Positions 1 to 12,400 of a stretch of 64,000 nt of DNA are shown here, piece after piece; within the stretch, counting starts at the first letter, position 1; the number at the start of each line of letters is the position of its first letter. A program made the position numbers and the translations under genes. The notes under the pieces were generated by a model, which was not told where the DNA came from, made no database searches, and was given only the letters and a program-made list of their open reading frames with translations. Origin of the DNA: Rhea pennata. Lineage: Eukaryota; Chordata; Aves; Rheiformes; Rheidae. The stretch is from the NCBI RefSeq assembly GCF_028389875.1, contig NC_084702.1:71211582-71275581 (forward strand), read 5' to 3'.

Positions 1-3000
1 AGAGGGCAAACTGCTAATGGCAAAGAAGCGTCAGGTATCCAATAAACATCTGTCCCATGTTTGGGCAGAGGCAGGACATCTGTGTGGTCAAATTCCTTTG
101 CATCCCTTATTAAGTGAAAAAGTGATTAAACATCCTAGACGCAAACAATAACTATCAGAAGGTCTGGATAACTGGATAACTTAGGTGTCGCCTGAAGAAG
201 CCTGTATTACAGTGATGTTTGTATTAAATGCATCCTGAATGATTAGAAAAAAAAGGCTCTAAGGAGACCAGGAGTACTCACCTCCCAGCGATACTCAGAG
301 CAGCCTTGCAGGAGGGCAAGTATCTACAGATAAGAGAGCACATTGCCAGTTCTAGCCAGAAATATCTGCAAGAACTAATGCAGCAATCAATGCATATCGA
401 GAAATAGCAATTGCTAGTCAACACTGGTTTGGAAAGACTTACCTGAACTACACAAATATAACAGGCAGAGGTTTTGGAGTCATTTGACTCAGCAGTGCCT
501 GATGTTCTTACGAAAGCGTAAAATGATGTATCATCAGGAAAGCCAGTGAAACAGAGTAGTGGTTAGCTGCTTGAATGTAAAGTCACATTTCGTGGGGTTC
601 CCCAAACACCAGTATTAATGCCTGCCATGTTCCAATATTTTCAATGCTAGACTGAGCATTCATTGCTTATAAAAAGCAATCAGGACACAGAAGCTGGCAA
701 AGAGGCAAATAATAAAAGGAACATTATGCACCACAGCCTGGTCAAGTGTAAGCAGGGCCCAAGTCAAAAGAAAATGTATGTGAAATCCTGCTCAACACAG
801 AGATCTGAACACCCAGAATGCAGCTGTAAAAGAGAAACCTGTATCACAGAAAGCATCTGCCAAGTTTTACAAGTCACAGTACACAAACGAAACATTACTT
901 CAGCAAAGTCCTTGGCAACGATGGAAAATGCATGCACAGATAAGCAAGAGCTATGAATAGGAATAAAACAGGTTTTAGTTCTCCATTCAATGATGATGAG
1001 ATCCACACAAGAATATTAAACCCAAATTTCATTTCTACAGAAACTGTAGAAGTGTGGTCAGAAAATAAAGGCTGCAGAGAAAACCAACAGAAATTCAAGT
1101 GCTAAAAAGAAACCTTCCAGAAAGACTTTGGCAGTTTGTAGCTTATCTAAAAAGAAAGAAGGACAGTAAGGGCTTTCACATGCTTCCACTCATAGAAAAT
1201 GCCAGGTACCAGCAGGCTTCAATCTATCAAAGAGAGTAAAGGAAATCCCTACACACCTTCACAGCAGCTCCCAATCTATATGTACATGCCAGCACATCTG
1301 TTTGTAATGCCACATAATTAATTACCTGTAGGAAAAAGCAATAGGTACATCACTCCAAGTATCTCAGCTCTTTGGGAAGAGCACTGAGGGCAGCTTTCAT
1401 TAAGTGATTAAAGTAGTTCTCAAAATGATTTAAATTTGGTAACAAGGGAGCAGTAAAATATGTAGGAGTTCAAAGGAAAGTAAAAGGAAGGTCATTTGCA
1501 GGCAGAAATAGGCATTTCACATGCCTCCAAGTCAAATATTTGAAGTAAGGTGCTGGATTGAGAAAAAAGGAGGAGGTAGTTTCATTTGCCTGGACTTTAT
1601 ATGACAATGTGTGAACTGCAATTTGCATACTAGCACAATACAAAATGAACAACTTCCAGCATTTGGATAAATCCAGCAGTGTGTTGCATATTAAAATTAA
1701 GTAAGTTAAAAAGAACTTTAATAAGTTTGACCTGGCAGAGCTCAAGCTGAAGGAGTCAACTGAAAGGACACCAGGTGACCAAGGAGAAAGCACATGCTAT
1801 TCCAATTCAGGAAGCAGTACTGCACATTGCCTTTATCCCACTGGAAACTGCAGAGGATTTTCAAGCAGTTCATAGTGCCCAAATACTTAAAACAAAGTCC
1901 AAACCGTTAGTTGCAACTTTTGCAGTATGACAACGTTCAAAGCTGAAAGAGCGAAGGTTTGAAACAGATAAATGAATTAACATTGGTGCACAACAAGCCA
2001 AACACTGTTTGTATACAGATTTTCAGTAGTCCTATTATTTAACAAGAAGAAGCAAGAGAGCTTTCAAGTTTTCTCTTCAAATAAGCCACCAACTAACACT
2101 TCAGTTTTTCAAATCCAAGACTCAATACAAAGAAGTTCCTTCAGTAGTAAAGACTCATTAGTGTTAACACTCAAATTCTTGATGCATTTTACATTGTTCC
2201 AATAGTAGATCCATTGGCAGCTTCACGATTAATTGCAACTAGAGAAAATGAGCTTTTTTAAGAGTTACACAGCAATTTATCCATGAAGCGTTATGCTTTT
2301 ATTCATGCCCAAGCTTCATACCTTGAACTTCTGCTACTGCATTTGGAAACCAATTCTTTTTTTCCCCCTTTTGATCTATACAAAGGCAGCCAGGTCTTTT
2401 TTTTTTTCAGTTTTGCAACCGTTTTAGAATACAGTCACAACATAGCAGTACAATGACACTTCACCATTGCGACATCAAGAGCTGGAGGAGCTGCATTCAG
2501 CCCTACAAAGAACACAGACATGAGTTGAGGCTATTGTGTCAGGGAAAAAGTCTTTTAATGCAAAGAAAAAGCCTTGATGTTTGATTACCTGCTTTGAGTT
2601 ATGGATATTTTTAGATATTTCACAGGGTTAGTATGCTTTCATTTCTAGTATCAATAACATCATTTTCCCATTTGTTTCCTTCACTTGGACACTAACAAGA
2701 GTTTAAACTGGTGATCAAATATTCAGAACCTTAATTTTGCTATCAGTAAAGGAACACGCAATTGAGTTCACTGAGTAGTATTCCAATACCTCTTGCTATT
2801 CTGATAGATCAAAAACATCAGCAGATAAGCAAGCCTTTGCAACTAGCTTCATAGCAGCAGCAATGTAAATGGCACGCCAAAAAAGAAAGCCCCCACCCTC
2901 ACAGTGGTGTCACTTCAAATAATAGTCAGCAATCAATCATTTCAGAACAAAAGACCAGAACAGATCTTCTAATTCAATCTCCTAAGTACCTCAGGCAGCT

Positions 3001-5849
3001 AAATCTCAAACAGACACTGCACATCAGGCCCCAAGATTTTAGTCAGACAAAAAGCACTTAGACCATCTCAGGACTAAGCTGTGTATCACGCACAGGGATG
3101 AGGCAAGATCCCCACTGCCAATATCCTTGCCGCAGCAGAGAAGCGAAATATTTCAGACATTGATGCTGTGAGCAGGACAAGCAAAGGTAAGAGACACAGA
3201 TGTTAAAAGACATAAATGTTACTAGAATTAGCAGCAGGATAAGGCCAAGAAGCTAGGGAGACAGAGGGACTGAAGTCACAGCATAAGCTGTCACAGAGCA
3301 GAGAGGAGGAAGACGAGAAGAGAACCATCACTGAATTTATTAAGGAACTACGTCATTATCTTGAGATAGCAAGAGCTACAGGCAACGTAAGATGTAATAA
3401 AAGTGGGTGAGCAAAAGGCTTTGGAGTTAAATGTAAAGGATGCAAACAGCAAAGGAACTGATGATGAAGTGCCCAAGACCAGGCAATCCATCCTCAGGAG
3501 GGTCCTCCTTTGGGATGACCCTTGCAAGCTGTGCTGAGATAGCAGGTATTTCTATCTGTATAAAGACAGGAAAGATCAGAAAAAAACGTAATAGAAATAA
3601 GATTGAGGTAAAAATCAAGACTCCAAAAGCAAGCCAAGGAAGTTAACAATGAAAGACTGATGTGAAAACCTAGATTGTTTCACTGGGATTACTTTTATTC
3701 AATATGTGATATATTCACAAATACAATACTAAATGCAAACTAATAAAGCAAACTATGCCAAGAGAAGATTATCAGACATAATCCACACACAGCTGCCCTG
3801 AACAGGAATATACGCAATCTCTTTTGTACTCAAGCAGTAGAATCAAAATACAAAGAATTCCCCTCTAAAAGCCTTAACTACATAAAATTTAGGATTTGTT
3901 CTCCACCTCAACTGAACTCTCTCCATCTTTCAGGATTCCTCCTCCAAAAAAATCCTTTGGATTTGCTCCTACTTCCACAGCCCGTACTACTGGCTCATTT
4001 CACACATCCTCTAAGTACCTTCAGGCGAGCCCAGATTCACAGTTTCTCAGAGTTCAGTGTTTTCCAACAGGTGCTTCCCAAGGCAGATACTTCCTTTTGG
4101 GAAGCCTTGTGCTGCATCTGCTTTGATCTCCCAGGAGAAAAAGGAAGAGAAACTTGCAGCTAAAAATGATATCCATTACCGGATGATATCCGTTACCTAT
4201 GTTAGCCACTCTTCCAAGAACAAAGACAGCAACCAGATTTGTTTGGCGGGCACTGTTTTAGATTATCCATTCATTGAAACACTATTAATGCATGTAATTC
4301 AAGGGGGAGGGGGAAGTCCCTGAATCACAACACTATCTTTCTGGCTGCCAGACTTGTTGTTATACTACCACTTAGGTTTTTTTCCACATTTCCTTTTATC
4401 TGTTAAACTGCAGTTTAGAGGCAATTAAGAGTGTCCCTGTCGCTTAAATTTCCTTAACAGTTTTTTTGTTATTTTTGTCTTTTTTAATCTCAGGTTTACA
4501 GCATCCAACCCCACATTATTATGCAGCCTTGTATGTGCACCGTTTTTTATAAGGAAGTTGGAAGAGTGACTCTTTCCATTAACAGCTGCACTGCTTTCTG
4601 AGCAAGACTCGTTTATTGCAGGAGAAAGGGCAAATGCAAGAAAAAGTATCACTTTTTAGAAGTGACAGCCAGAGCTTTCTCCTGCTTGCCCCCAAAGTTA
4701 CTGCTCTATCACAGCTTCTAGTATACATTTTGGTTTTCCGAAAACCCTGCTTCAGCATGCCGCTGTTTTATGTTTCATGCTTCGCACTTGTGAAATTTCC
4801 TTGGCTCGCTCTTGCCATCATGAATACTTCAAGAAATGTGTCTCTTCAAGGTTAGTAAAATACTATACTCCGCACGCTTATAACAAAGTTGCTCAGTATC
4901 AAGCATTCGAATTGCTGCCAACATTATCTACTCTCTCAGCACTGCAGCTGAAGTTAAAGATATACATGTCGCTGTGATGATTCTCATCACTAATTCTGCA
5001 GTCCTCAAGTTTCTTCCAAACTTTATATCTTTATCCCTAAGCAAAGAATGGGCCAAACACAAAAGCATGTTGTTCTAGGCCACCAAATGGAGAAACACAT
5101 CTCCCCTCAGAAGCCCAGTACTGGACTTCTCCTGTGGGAAGCGGCTGCCCCCGGGGGACGGGGCCAGGGCTTCGAGCGGCGCGGCGGCCAGCTCCGCCGA
5201 GGGGTCATGTCTGAGGAACAGCAGCTATTTTGCTCAGCCACGCAAGTTTTGCCTCGCAAAACCTCAGAGCACCTTGCACCTTCCTTCCGGAGCCTTCCTC
5301 GCCCGGTGCTCTAGCCCAGCAGACATTCTCCGCACCAAAGAAACGCCCCGGCGCTCTGAAGGAACGAGGCTCTTCCGTCGCCCTGCTCCTCCGTACGCCT
5401 CCGTCCCACGGCACGTCCAAAGCAACAGAGAAGCCTCAATCACGCCGGAGCATCCCTGAGCCAGCAAGAACCTGCTTCAGCAGAGGCGTCCGGCGAGGCC
5501 TTCGAAGCGGACTTCGTACGCCTACCGGAGGTGCTCAGCGGGCTTCCGAGATCGCACGTCCGCGCCTCGACGGCATTTTGAAGGTGAAGCCACACCTGCA
5601 CCTCTCACCCGACTCCTCGAACGCAGCGACCGCCACTGCGACCGCCCGCCCTCGGCGAAGGCGTCGCGAAGGCTGAGGGAGCGCCGCAGCGGCGGCAGCG
5701 CGGCCCCTCGCGGCGGGGGCAGGAGCAACGGCGCCCGCCGCGGAGCCGCCTCCAGCCGGGACGCGGCGGCGGCAGCCCGCGGTCGCCCGTCCTCAGCCGC
5801 AAACTTTCGCAGCCGCCCGCCCGCCCGCCCGCCCCCGCCGCCCACTCAC
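1..5849 (-). other. UNC13B: UNC13B intron 1 (5' part)
   Basis: This stretch lies directly downstream (minus strand) of the splice donor that closes UNC13B coding exon 1, so it is the first part of intron 1. I looked on the minus strand for the next exon, which encodes the start of the C2A domain (in the family this begins with a VK-R/K-AKF type motif and continues into the NTYVTLKVQNVKS region), and did not find it. Exon 2 therefore lies outside the window. The stretch is AT-rich apart from its last 700 bases, which belong to the CpG island. It holds short homopolymers, for example a T-run near 2397-2408, but no recognisable gene or transposon. The short ORFs present have no family resemblance. 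Confidence 0.65.
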
Positions 5850-5871
5850 CCCGCACGCACAGCAGCGACAT
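5850..5871 (-). CDS. UNC13B: UNC13B first coding exon (partial gene, MSLLCVR...)
   Basis: The start codon sits at 5871 in a strong context (GCCGCC before ATG). Seven codons read MSLLCVR, followed by a single G and then the donor GTGAGT (5849 downward). UNC13B (Munc13-2, ubiquitous isoform) begins MSLLCVRV with an intron in phase 1 inside the eighth codon, and the split G here fits a Val codon completed by exon 2. UNC13A instead has Gly at residue 7. Munc13 proteins prime synaptic and secretory vesicles at the plasma membrane by opening syntaxin, and their N-terminal C2A domain binds RIM. The exon lies in a CpG island on the minus strand, head to head with ATOSB, the neighbour expected from the human 9p13.3 order. 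Only seven codons are visible, so the call rests on exact N-terminal identity, intron phase and synteny together. Confidence 0.78.
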
Positions 5872-6082
5872 GGCGGCGCCTCGGCTGCCGGCCGCCCCCG
5901 GCTCTCCTCATGCCGCCCCGCCGGTCGGGCAGGCGGGCGAGGCGGCGGCGGCGGCGGTAGTGGCGGTGCCGGGAGCGGGGGCGGAGCCGCCCGAGCGGCG
6001 GGACGAGCCGCGCCCCGCTGAGGGCAGGGACGGGGCGGCGCCGCGGGCGGCCGCCACCCGCCGCCACGGCCCCCGGCGGCGG

Positions 6083-6096
6083 CCGGCAGGGGGCGC
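6083..6096 (+). promoter_or_regulatory. CTCF-like motif in the UNC13B promoter
   Basis: CCGGCAGGGGGCGC matches the CTCF core consensus CCASYAGRKGGCRS at 13 of 14 positions. It lies about 215 bases upstream of the UNC13B start codon inside the CpG island. GC-rich islands produce such matches by chance, so binding is inferred only from the motif. Confidence 0.4.
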
Positions 6097-6106
6097 CGCC
6101 GCCGCG

Positions 6107-6120
6107 GTAACCACGGCAAC
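6107..6120. promoter_or_regulatory. RFX X-box in the UNC13B promoter
   Basis: GTAACCACGGCAAC fits the X-box consensus GTNRCC-N(0-3)-RGYAAC exactly, with a two-base spacer. It lies 236-249 bases upstream of the UNC13B start codon, within the likely core promoter. RFX-family factors bind such sites at ciliary, neuronal and endocrine secretory genes, which suits a vesicle-priming gene. The motif is seen; occupancy is inferred. Confidence 0.5.
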
Positions 6121-6450
6121 GGCCCTCCGGGGCCGGCCGCCATGTCCCGCCCGCGGCCGCGCTGGGCCCCGGCCCCGGCCGCGGCCGCGGCCTCAGCGGG
6201 CAGGCTCGCCTGGGGGGTTGGGGCCGAACCCGAAACTCAGGGGGTTTTGAAGCGAACCGAGTCGGTGCGTTCAGCCGCGCGCGGGGCATTGCACCGGCAG
6301 CCCTCGCACGGCCCTGGAAATCACCCGCGCCGCGGTTTCCGCCTCGACACCCGCGGCTGGCCGCGGCGGCGGGCGCTCCGCGTCTGAGCTGCGCGTCCCC
6401 TGGACGAGCCGCGTTTCGCAGCGCAGCGCAGTGCACTGAGGAGAGCCACC

Positions 6451-9400
6451 GTCTCCTTTAAACTCTCCAGGGCTGACCCGGAGGTCTCGGGCACGAGCAC
6501 CCATGGAAAGTGCTCCTTGTAGCCCGCGAGTTATGACTGGCTTTGCTCCGGCGGGTTAATTGCTGTAGTGAGCACTGAAAAAAGGAATGAAATGAAATTA
6601 AATGTAAATGAGCTAGCTAGGCAAGGTTAGCGCAGTGCTAAGGCTACAGATTCAAGCAGAATGCTTAAGTGTCCGTGACTCCGTGCTACTTAATATAAGA
6701 TTTTCTGCAAGAAGGTGAAGGCAATTGGAGCAATTCATCTTGTCTGCTCACTTAGATGCTTTATAAACTGCACAGTTTATTTGCAGAAGAGTTAGAAGTC
6801 CCCCTTGAGCAGGAACGCCGGCCACAGTATTCCAGGCGTTGCTCTCGTTGGAGTGCTGCAGCCAGGTGATGCCCAGGGCAGGTTTGTCCTTGCTCCGACA
6901 GTACTTGAGGAAGGGGAAGTTGTTTTTTCTTTTGTTTTACTCCTGCAGTGTAAGAGAACTTGCTGGATACGCACCTTCCTGCTGGCGTCTTCGTGGGAGT
7001 CGTTTTCTGCACGTACAGTCCACCCTCCCTGACACAGGCTCTAGCTGATCGCCCTAGGAAGAGCACAAACAATTCGGAGCGATGGTCCCTCCATTCCGTT
7101 TCTAACAAAAATAAGCAAAGGCTGGGGAAAAAGTAAGAACAGGAGGAGGAGCTATGCTTCATGAAGATCTCCCTCTTAATATCCTTCCAGCTCTGAAGGG
7201 TAATCAGCCCGGATGGGAGGTCCTCAGCCTGATGTGTTTGGGTACTTACTAACTCCCGATCAATCTCTCTTCCAAGTGATTCCCCAGTCTCTCTTAGACC
7301 TCTGTCAACTCCTGACATCCACATATTTTGGTAAGGTGTTTCACAGGGCTGTTGCGGGAAGAACCACTCCTTTGGTTTCCTTTGAATGTGGTTCTTTAAT
7401 AGTTTTCTCTGATGGCTGCTAGTTCTTGTGCTGCTACTGCTTCATCTCAAGATATTAATAACCATAACCAGGTAGAATGTGGTTTTGGTTCCAAACAGAG
7501 GATCCAAGGAGAAACAAGTAGTTCCTGATACTGAAACTCAACGGTCGAGTGCCAGGTAATGTGAGTTCTGAATGCGAAAGTCTGCTTAGAGGGCAGAGAC
7601 AAATCCCTTCGCTGGGTGTTCCAGTGAACCACGAACTTTCCCAGCATTCGGCCCTGGAGGTGAGAGGGCTGAGTTCTGCTCCATTCAGTACAGTATGTTT
7701 TACTGCCATTATATTCACTGCACATAAGTGTGTTAGTCATGGAAATGTGTCAACAGTACTTACAGCTTCTCTGAGATGCCAAGAGGGGACACTTGAAAGG
7801 ACATGCCAGGGTGTTCCTGTAAAAAAACAGGTAGAATATGGGCTAAGGTGTTACCAGACACTGTCTCAAAGGACTAGGAACACTTCTATTCTTGGCAGTG
7901 TGAATAGGGACAGTCAGTGCAGGAAACTGAGTACCGACATCAAAGCAGGAAAGGAAGGAGTCTCCTTTGCTTGTCCATAATCTGGCCTCAGTGTCTCTGA
8001 CAGGCTCCAAAACCCCACAAAGGCTCCTGTTTCCTCACTTACGTAGTTTATACATTCATTTTTGTATATCATATTAAGTGTAGCAGTAAGATACTATAAG
8101 GGCTCCAGCACATCAGTCTCTGCGTTTTGGCTGTGCATCGTCAAAGCCTGCCCCGTCTGTGAGCTGGGCATGACACTGGTTTCCAGTTAACTCCAGGAGA
8201 CGTCACTGTTTGGTTCTAAAAAGCCCTTCATTATTTATCTCCAACCTATCTTAGGGTAGCATACCACATTCTCAGCCTTTTCAGTTCTCAATCATTGGAC
8301 CTGCAGAAATTTATACCAACAAAAGATCTGTTCAGGGGTCTTAGACTTATCTCAGACAGCTCCTTTCTTTTCTTCCTTTGCAGCCTTGTTGCAAAAGAAA
8401 ACCCTTAAACTGTGCATGAGCTGATCTCTGCAGTAACCACACAATCCCATCATCACTGTCCTCTTCCACCAGCCTCTCCATCTGCTGGGCCCCATTGCTC
8501 TGCCCATCCTGATTTAAAGAATAAAATCTTTGTGGCCATGGTTGCCATTTACTGTGTCACACAGCATATGGCACAGGTCTTGCCTACAGCTTGTATATGC
8601 TACCATAAGGCAGAAATTGTCTCATCAAAGGCAGATAATGTCACATCCTTTAAAAATCATAGTAATGTGGTACGAGTAAGTGTGGCAATCCAGTAAGCAT
8701 CTTGTATCCAGGACCTTCACTGGCTGAGATATCTCATTACCAGCAATAACAGCAAAGGCTGAGATTATCGTAGATGATATAAATTCCCTGCCGTTCTGAG
8801 ATCTATTTAGGTCTAGGTGAGTGTTTTACCAATCCTTATCTAATCAAAAGAGATCTTTCATAAAAGTGCTTCAGCCAGCTCCTGATTCCCAAATATGGTG
8901 GTTGCCTGGGTGTCTGCCCATCCTCTCCCTCCTTTCTATTTCAAACAGGCTGGAGGAAGGACCACAGCACTACTCGGAAACTTTCACAAGGTAAACTTCC
9001 CCTCCTCTAATTGTATTTGCTCCTTCATATAAACTGCTTTATATTTTCCTAGTTGAATGACACTTCCCAAATACATTTTTCTCTATTATTTTTTCCAGTT
9101 CTTCCTCTAAACATTGTTGTCAGCAATACGGGAATAGTTTAGTGATACTTACTCTGCAATAAAAAAAGGAAAAAAAAAATCCGGTGCTTTTCTCAGCCTC
9201 TTAAACATGGAAGATCCTTCAAGATCTGTTTCTGTAAATCCACAAAAGAAGATACCAAGTTTGTAAATACTTAACTACAAGGAAAGCCCCAAATCTTATT
9301 GTAGCAAGCTGGGTCTAAATTCTGCAGCTGGCAGAGTTCTCCGGTAGCTCTGTGTGGTATGCTCTGTATCAGTATCATATAATGTTTTTTAAAGAAGAAT

Positions 9401-12400
9401 TTTACTGAATTAAGGAGGAAAAATACAGTGCAACAAATACAATAAAGTAACCCTCACACACATTGAAGCTGTATGCCTTTCTGAACTAAGACTGAGGTTC
9501 TCTGCAAATTCAGAAAGGAGTCATAACTGGCAATTGCAAAGTGATATCCAATTTTCACTCAGTGCAAAGCAAGAGTTAATCTTCTCTGGGTGATCAGACT
9601 CCAGCCATTGATCTAGGATCACTCACTGTTGAATAGGAAGGTTATAAATGGGTGGTCCTCGACTCACTGCAGTTTGCCAGCTGTTTCATGCCAACCTATT
9701 TGCTTTAGTTTCTCTATTAAGAGAGCAATAGTGTAGCTATATTTGCAGCCTACATAAACTGTGCTTTTTTCTTCTTTTATTGCTCCTCTGCCTTTTGGGG
9801 GTTTGTATTTCTGCCATTGTAGAATGGATCAAGCTGAAATCTGGCATGTAACAAAACTGCAGGGGCTTTATTTTAAATGAAAAGGTTTAGATCTGTTAAA
9901 CCATTTTTCTGTTACGGAACTGACAAAAAAAATCACCTCAAACCTGAGGTTGCGAGGGATTAAGCTCTAAAGATAAAGGAAAAAAAAAAAGCTTTTAATT
10001 TACCCCATGACATTTGACAATAACTGAGTGCTGAATATAGTCTAAGCAGTTGATTGATATTCTATTATTGGAAAACAGCTCTCAGATTTGACTGTAAAGG
10101 TAACAGTCTAATGAATTGGCTTTCACTGTTATTTTTATTCCATTTGTTTACTAGTAACATTTGCAGAACAGCTAGGGGATCTTTTTCTCAACACTGCATG
10201 GCATCTTACCTGAATGGAGGAGCTATTTCAATAGCACCTTGAAACACAGATTTATCAGGGTGGATCACAGCAGGTACCAGTGCAGTAACTGGAGAACAGC
10301 ACATACATACTCTGGGAGTTGTAGGGAAGTAGCCTGTAATTCCCTCATTATATTTAAACTGGAACATTCATTTTAACATTCCAAAACACTGAAGCAGAAT
10401 GAAGTCTTAGAGGTGCAGAAATAGCGAGGATGTCCGAGTAACGTCGGACCTGAAGGACTGCACTCATATGTAGAGTGGTAGGGCAGAGAGGCAAACAGGA
10501 CAGCGAGGACAGCAGCATCTCCCTGACTGACCAGCCAAATTTTATGTGCAACTCTGGATATCCTCTCTCCAAAATTCCCCTTGGCTTTTCCTAAGGGTGA
10601 CTTGGTGATATGTGGCAGCAACTTCATGTGTAATGTGTGTCTGGCAACTTAAGGCATTAGCCAGTGGGTTAATTTTGATTCCCCCTGTAACTGAGACTCT
10701 TTGACCACCCTGATCAACCTGCAACTCCACCACTGAAGCCCCTCACTGAATCTTTCCTTTCAGCAGGCTCAGAAGGGTCCTCTTTCCTCCCTGAAAAGCA
10801 CAGACACTTCAGTAGGGTTTTAGTCTTCATGCCTCAATTCTCTATCCACAAAGTGGAGGTTGTGATAATTCTTTAAGGATGTATTACAGATGAAGGGTGT
10901 CATTAGCAATGATGAGGCACTCGGACACTATCACCACATAATCATTTAAGACAGATAAAGTGATCTGCTGGCTTTTAGATTACAAATCCCTCTTCAAAAA
11001 GCTGGAGAGGCGAGAAGCATCCTTTCATCTCTGGGATAAAACCCTCCACATAAGAGAGCAGCTTCCATGGGAACTGACCTTTTAATTACAGCTGCTCAGT
11101 AGAAAGAGAAGAGTCTTTCAACCGTTCATGCTGGAGTCGACAGAAGTGTACCCATTTTTCATGCAGTATCCCGAACAAAGCACTTCTTGTTCATTTTGGG
11201 GCAATTTATTCTTGAGCCAGCTGTACCCAGGGTCATGCACATGCAGCATTTCTCTCTTCCTAGAGTTTACCCACTAGATGTATTTATAGGCAGCAACTCC
11301 ATCTCCTCTCAGATTTTGCTTTGCCAGACTTTTAAAAAGGCGTCTTTTCCTTGTGGTCCAGAGACCATCAGCTCTGACTTGGGTGGCCTGGATGTTCCGA
11401 TTGTTTTGTAGCTATTTCTGAGTTAATTCTTCCCGAGTGCGGATGGCATGTGTTGTACACAGCAATTCACATTAGGATCAGGCCAACATTTCCTGACCTT
11501 GATGCCTCAGATTAGACGCACAAATCTCTGCGGTTCTGGGAGAAGGTCACCCTCTGTTTAACAGGAGCACGTGACACCAGTTCTACAATTCCCTACTCCA
11601 CTTTGATCTGATTCACATTTAAATCAAGCCATGGCTTCCCTATAACAATGAGAGGGAGAAAATAGGTGCTTCTTTTTAAAGAGGTCAGATATCTCACCTT
11701 TCTGAGAGGAGTCACTTTTAGCTTGGCAAAGTGCAGAAGCCCTCACCATGACGGAGCTTGCTTCCTGCCTTACAGCTGTGTTTTTATTCTGTTCACATGA
11801 ACAGGAGAAATTTGAGGAGTGCAGAAGGTTATTCTTCAATAGAGCAGCCTAGGGGAATAGTTTTTCTCTTGCTTTTGTACTTTTTATTCATTGAAGAGGA
11901 ACGCTTGTCAGAGATAAAAGAGGAGCTATTTGTCAAAGCTGAAGGAAAAGCTGTTGGTAGACATAGCCAAAGCGATGGGCTCTGAGGGAGCAGCATCGTG
12001 AGACCGCAACAGGCTTTTCTGCTTGTCTGACCTCCATCGTGGCCCCATGTGCATAGACAAAAGACATGGAGACACCTTCTCCCAGCGCTGGACACAGAGT
12101 GCCAGTGGGTAAGGCAAACAGGGTCCCGTTGCCTATGAACTTAATTTGTAACAGTCCCCCTGTGATTCCCAGTGCTAAAATTAGACAGTGCCTGTCTGTA
12201 AAGTACTAGCTGCACCCTTGGGGTTACTGAATCCTTCTCGCTTTGGTGTGGAGCAGTTGGCCAGAGCTTCCTCCTCCCTCGGTGTGATTTCATATCGCAG
12301 CATAGCTGTTATCAGAGAGCCCCAGGGAGAGAAAACTAAACATTAAAACTAAAAATGCCTTGGTAAGAGACATAAACAATATGGAAAGGTATTTAACTGT

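Larger units (their letters stand above)
5150..6450 (-). promoter_or_regulatory. UNC13B: CpG island and promoter/5' UTR region of UNC13B
   Basis: This stretch is very GC-rich and dense in CpG, with many CGCC/GGCGG boxes, and peaks between about 5650 and 6200. The UNC13B start codon (5871, minus strand) lies inside it, so transcription should begin somewhere between about 5900 and 6200 and run leftward. No TATA box is evident, as is usual for CpG-island promoters. A short GGC/GCC triplet run (about 5941-5957) would fall in the 5' UTR. The long open frames on both strands here (up to 196 codons) follow from the high GC content and lack of stops and are not counted as genes. The exact start site cannot be placed from sequence. 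Confidence 0.75.

Noticed and set aside
5793..6436. Long open frames (up to 196 codons) on both strands in the UNC13B CpG island
   Set aside because: They encode Arg/Pro/Ala-rich low-complexity products forced by GC content. The only supported coding piece is the seven-codon UNC13B exon, which uses a different boundary (donor at 5849).
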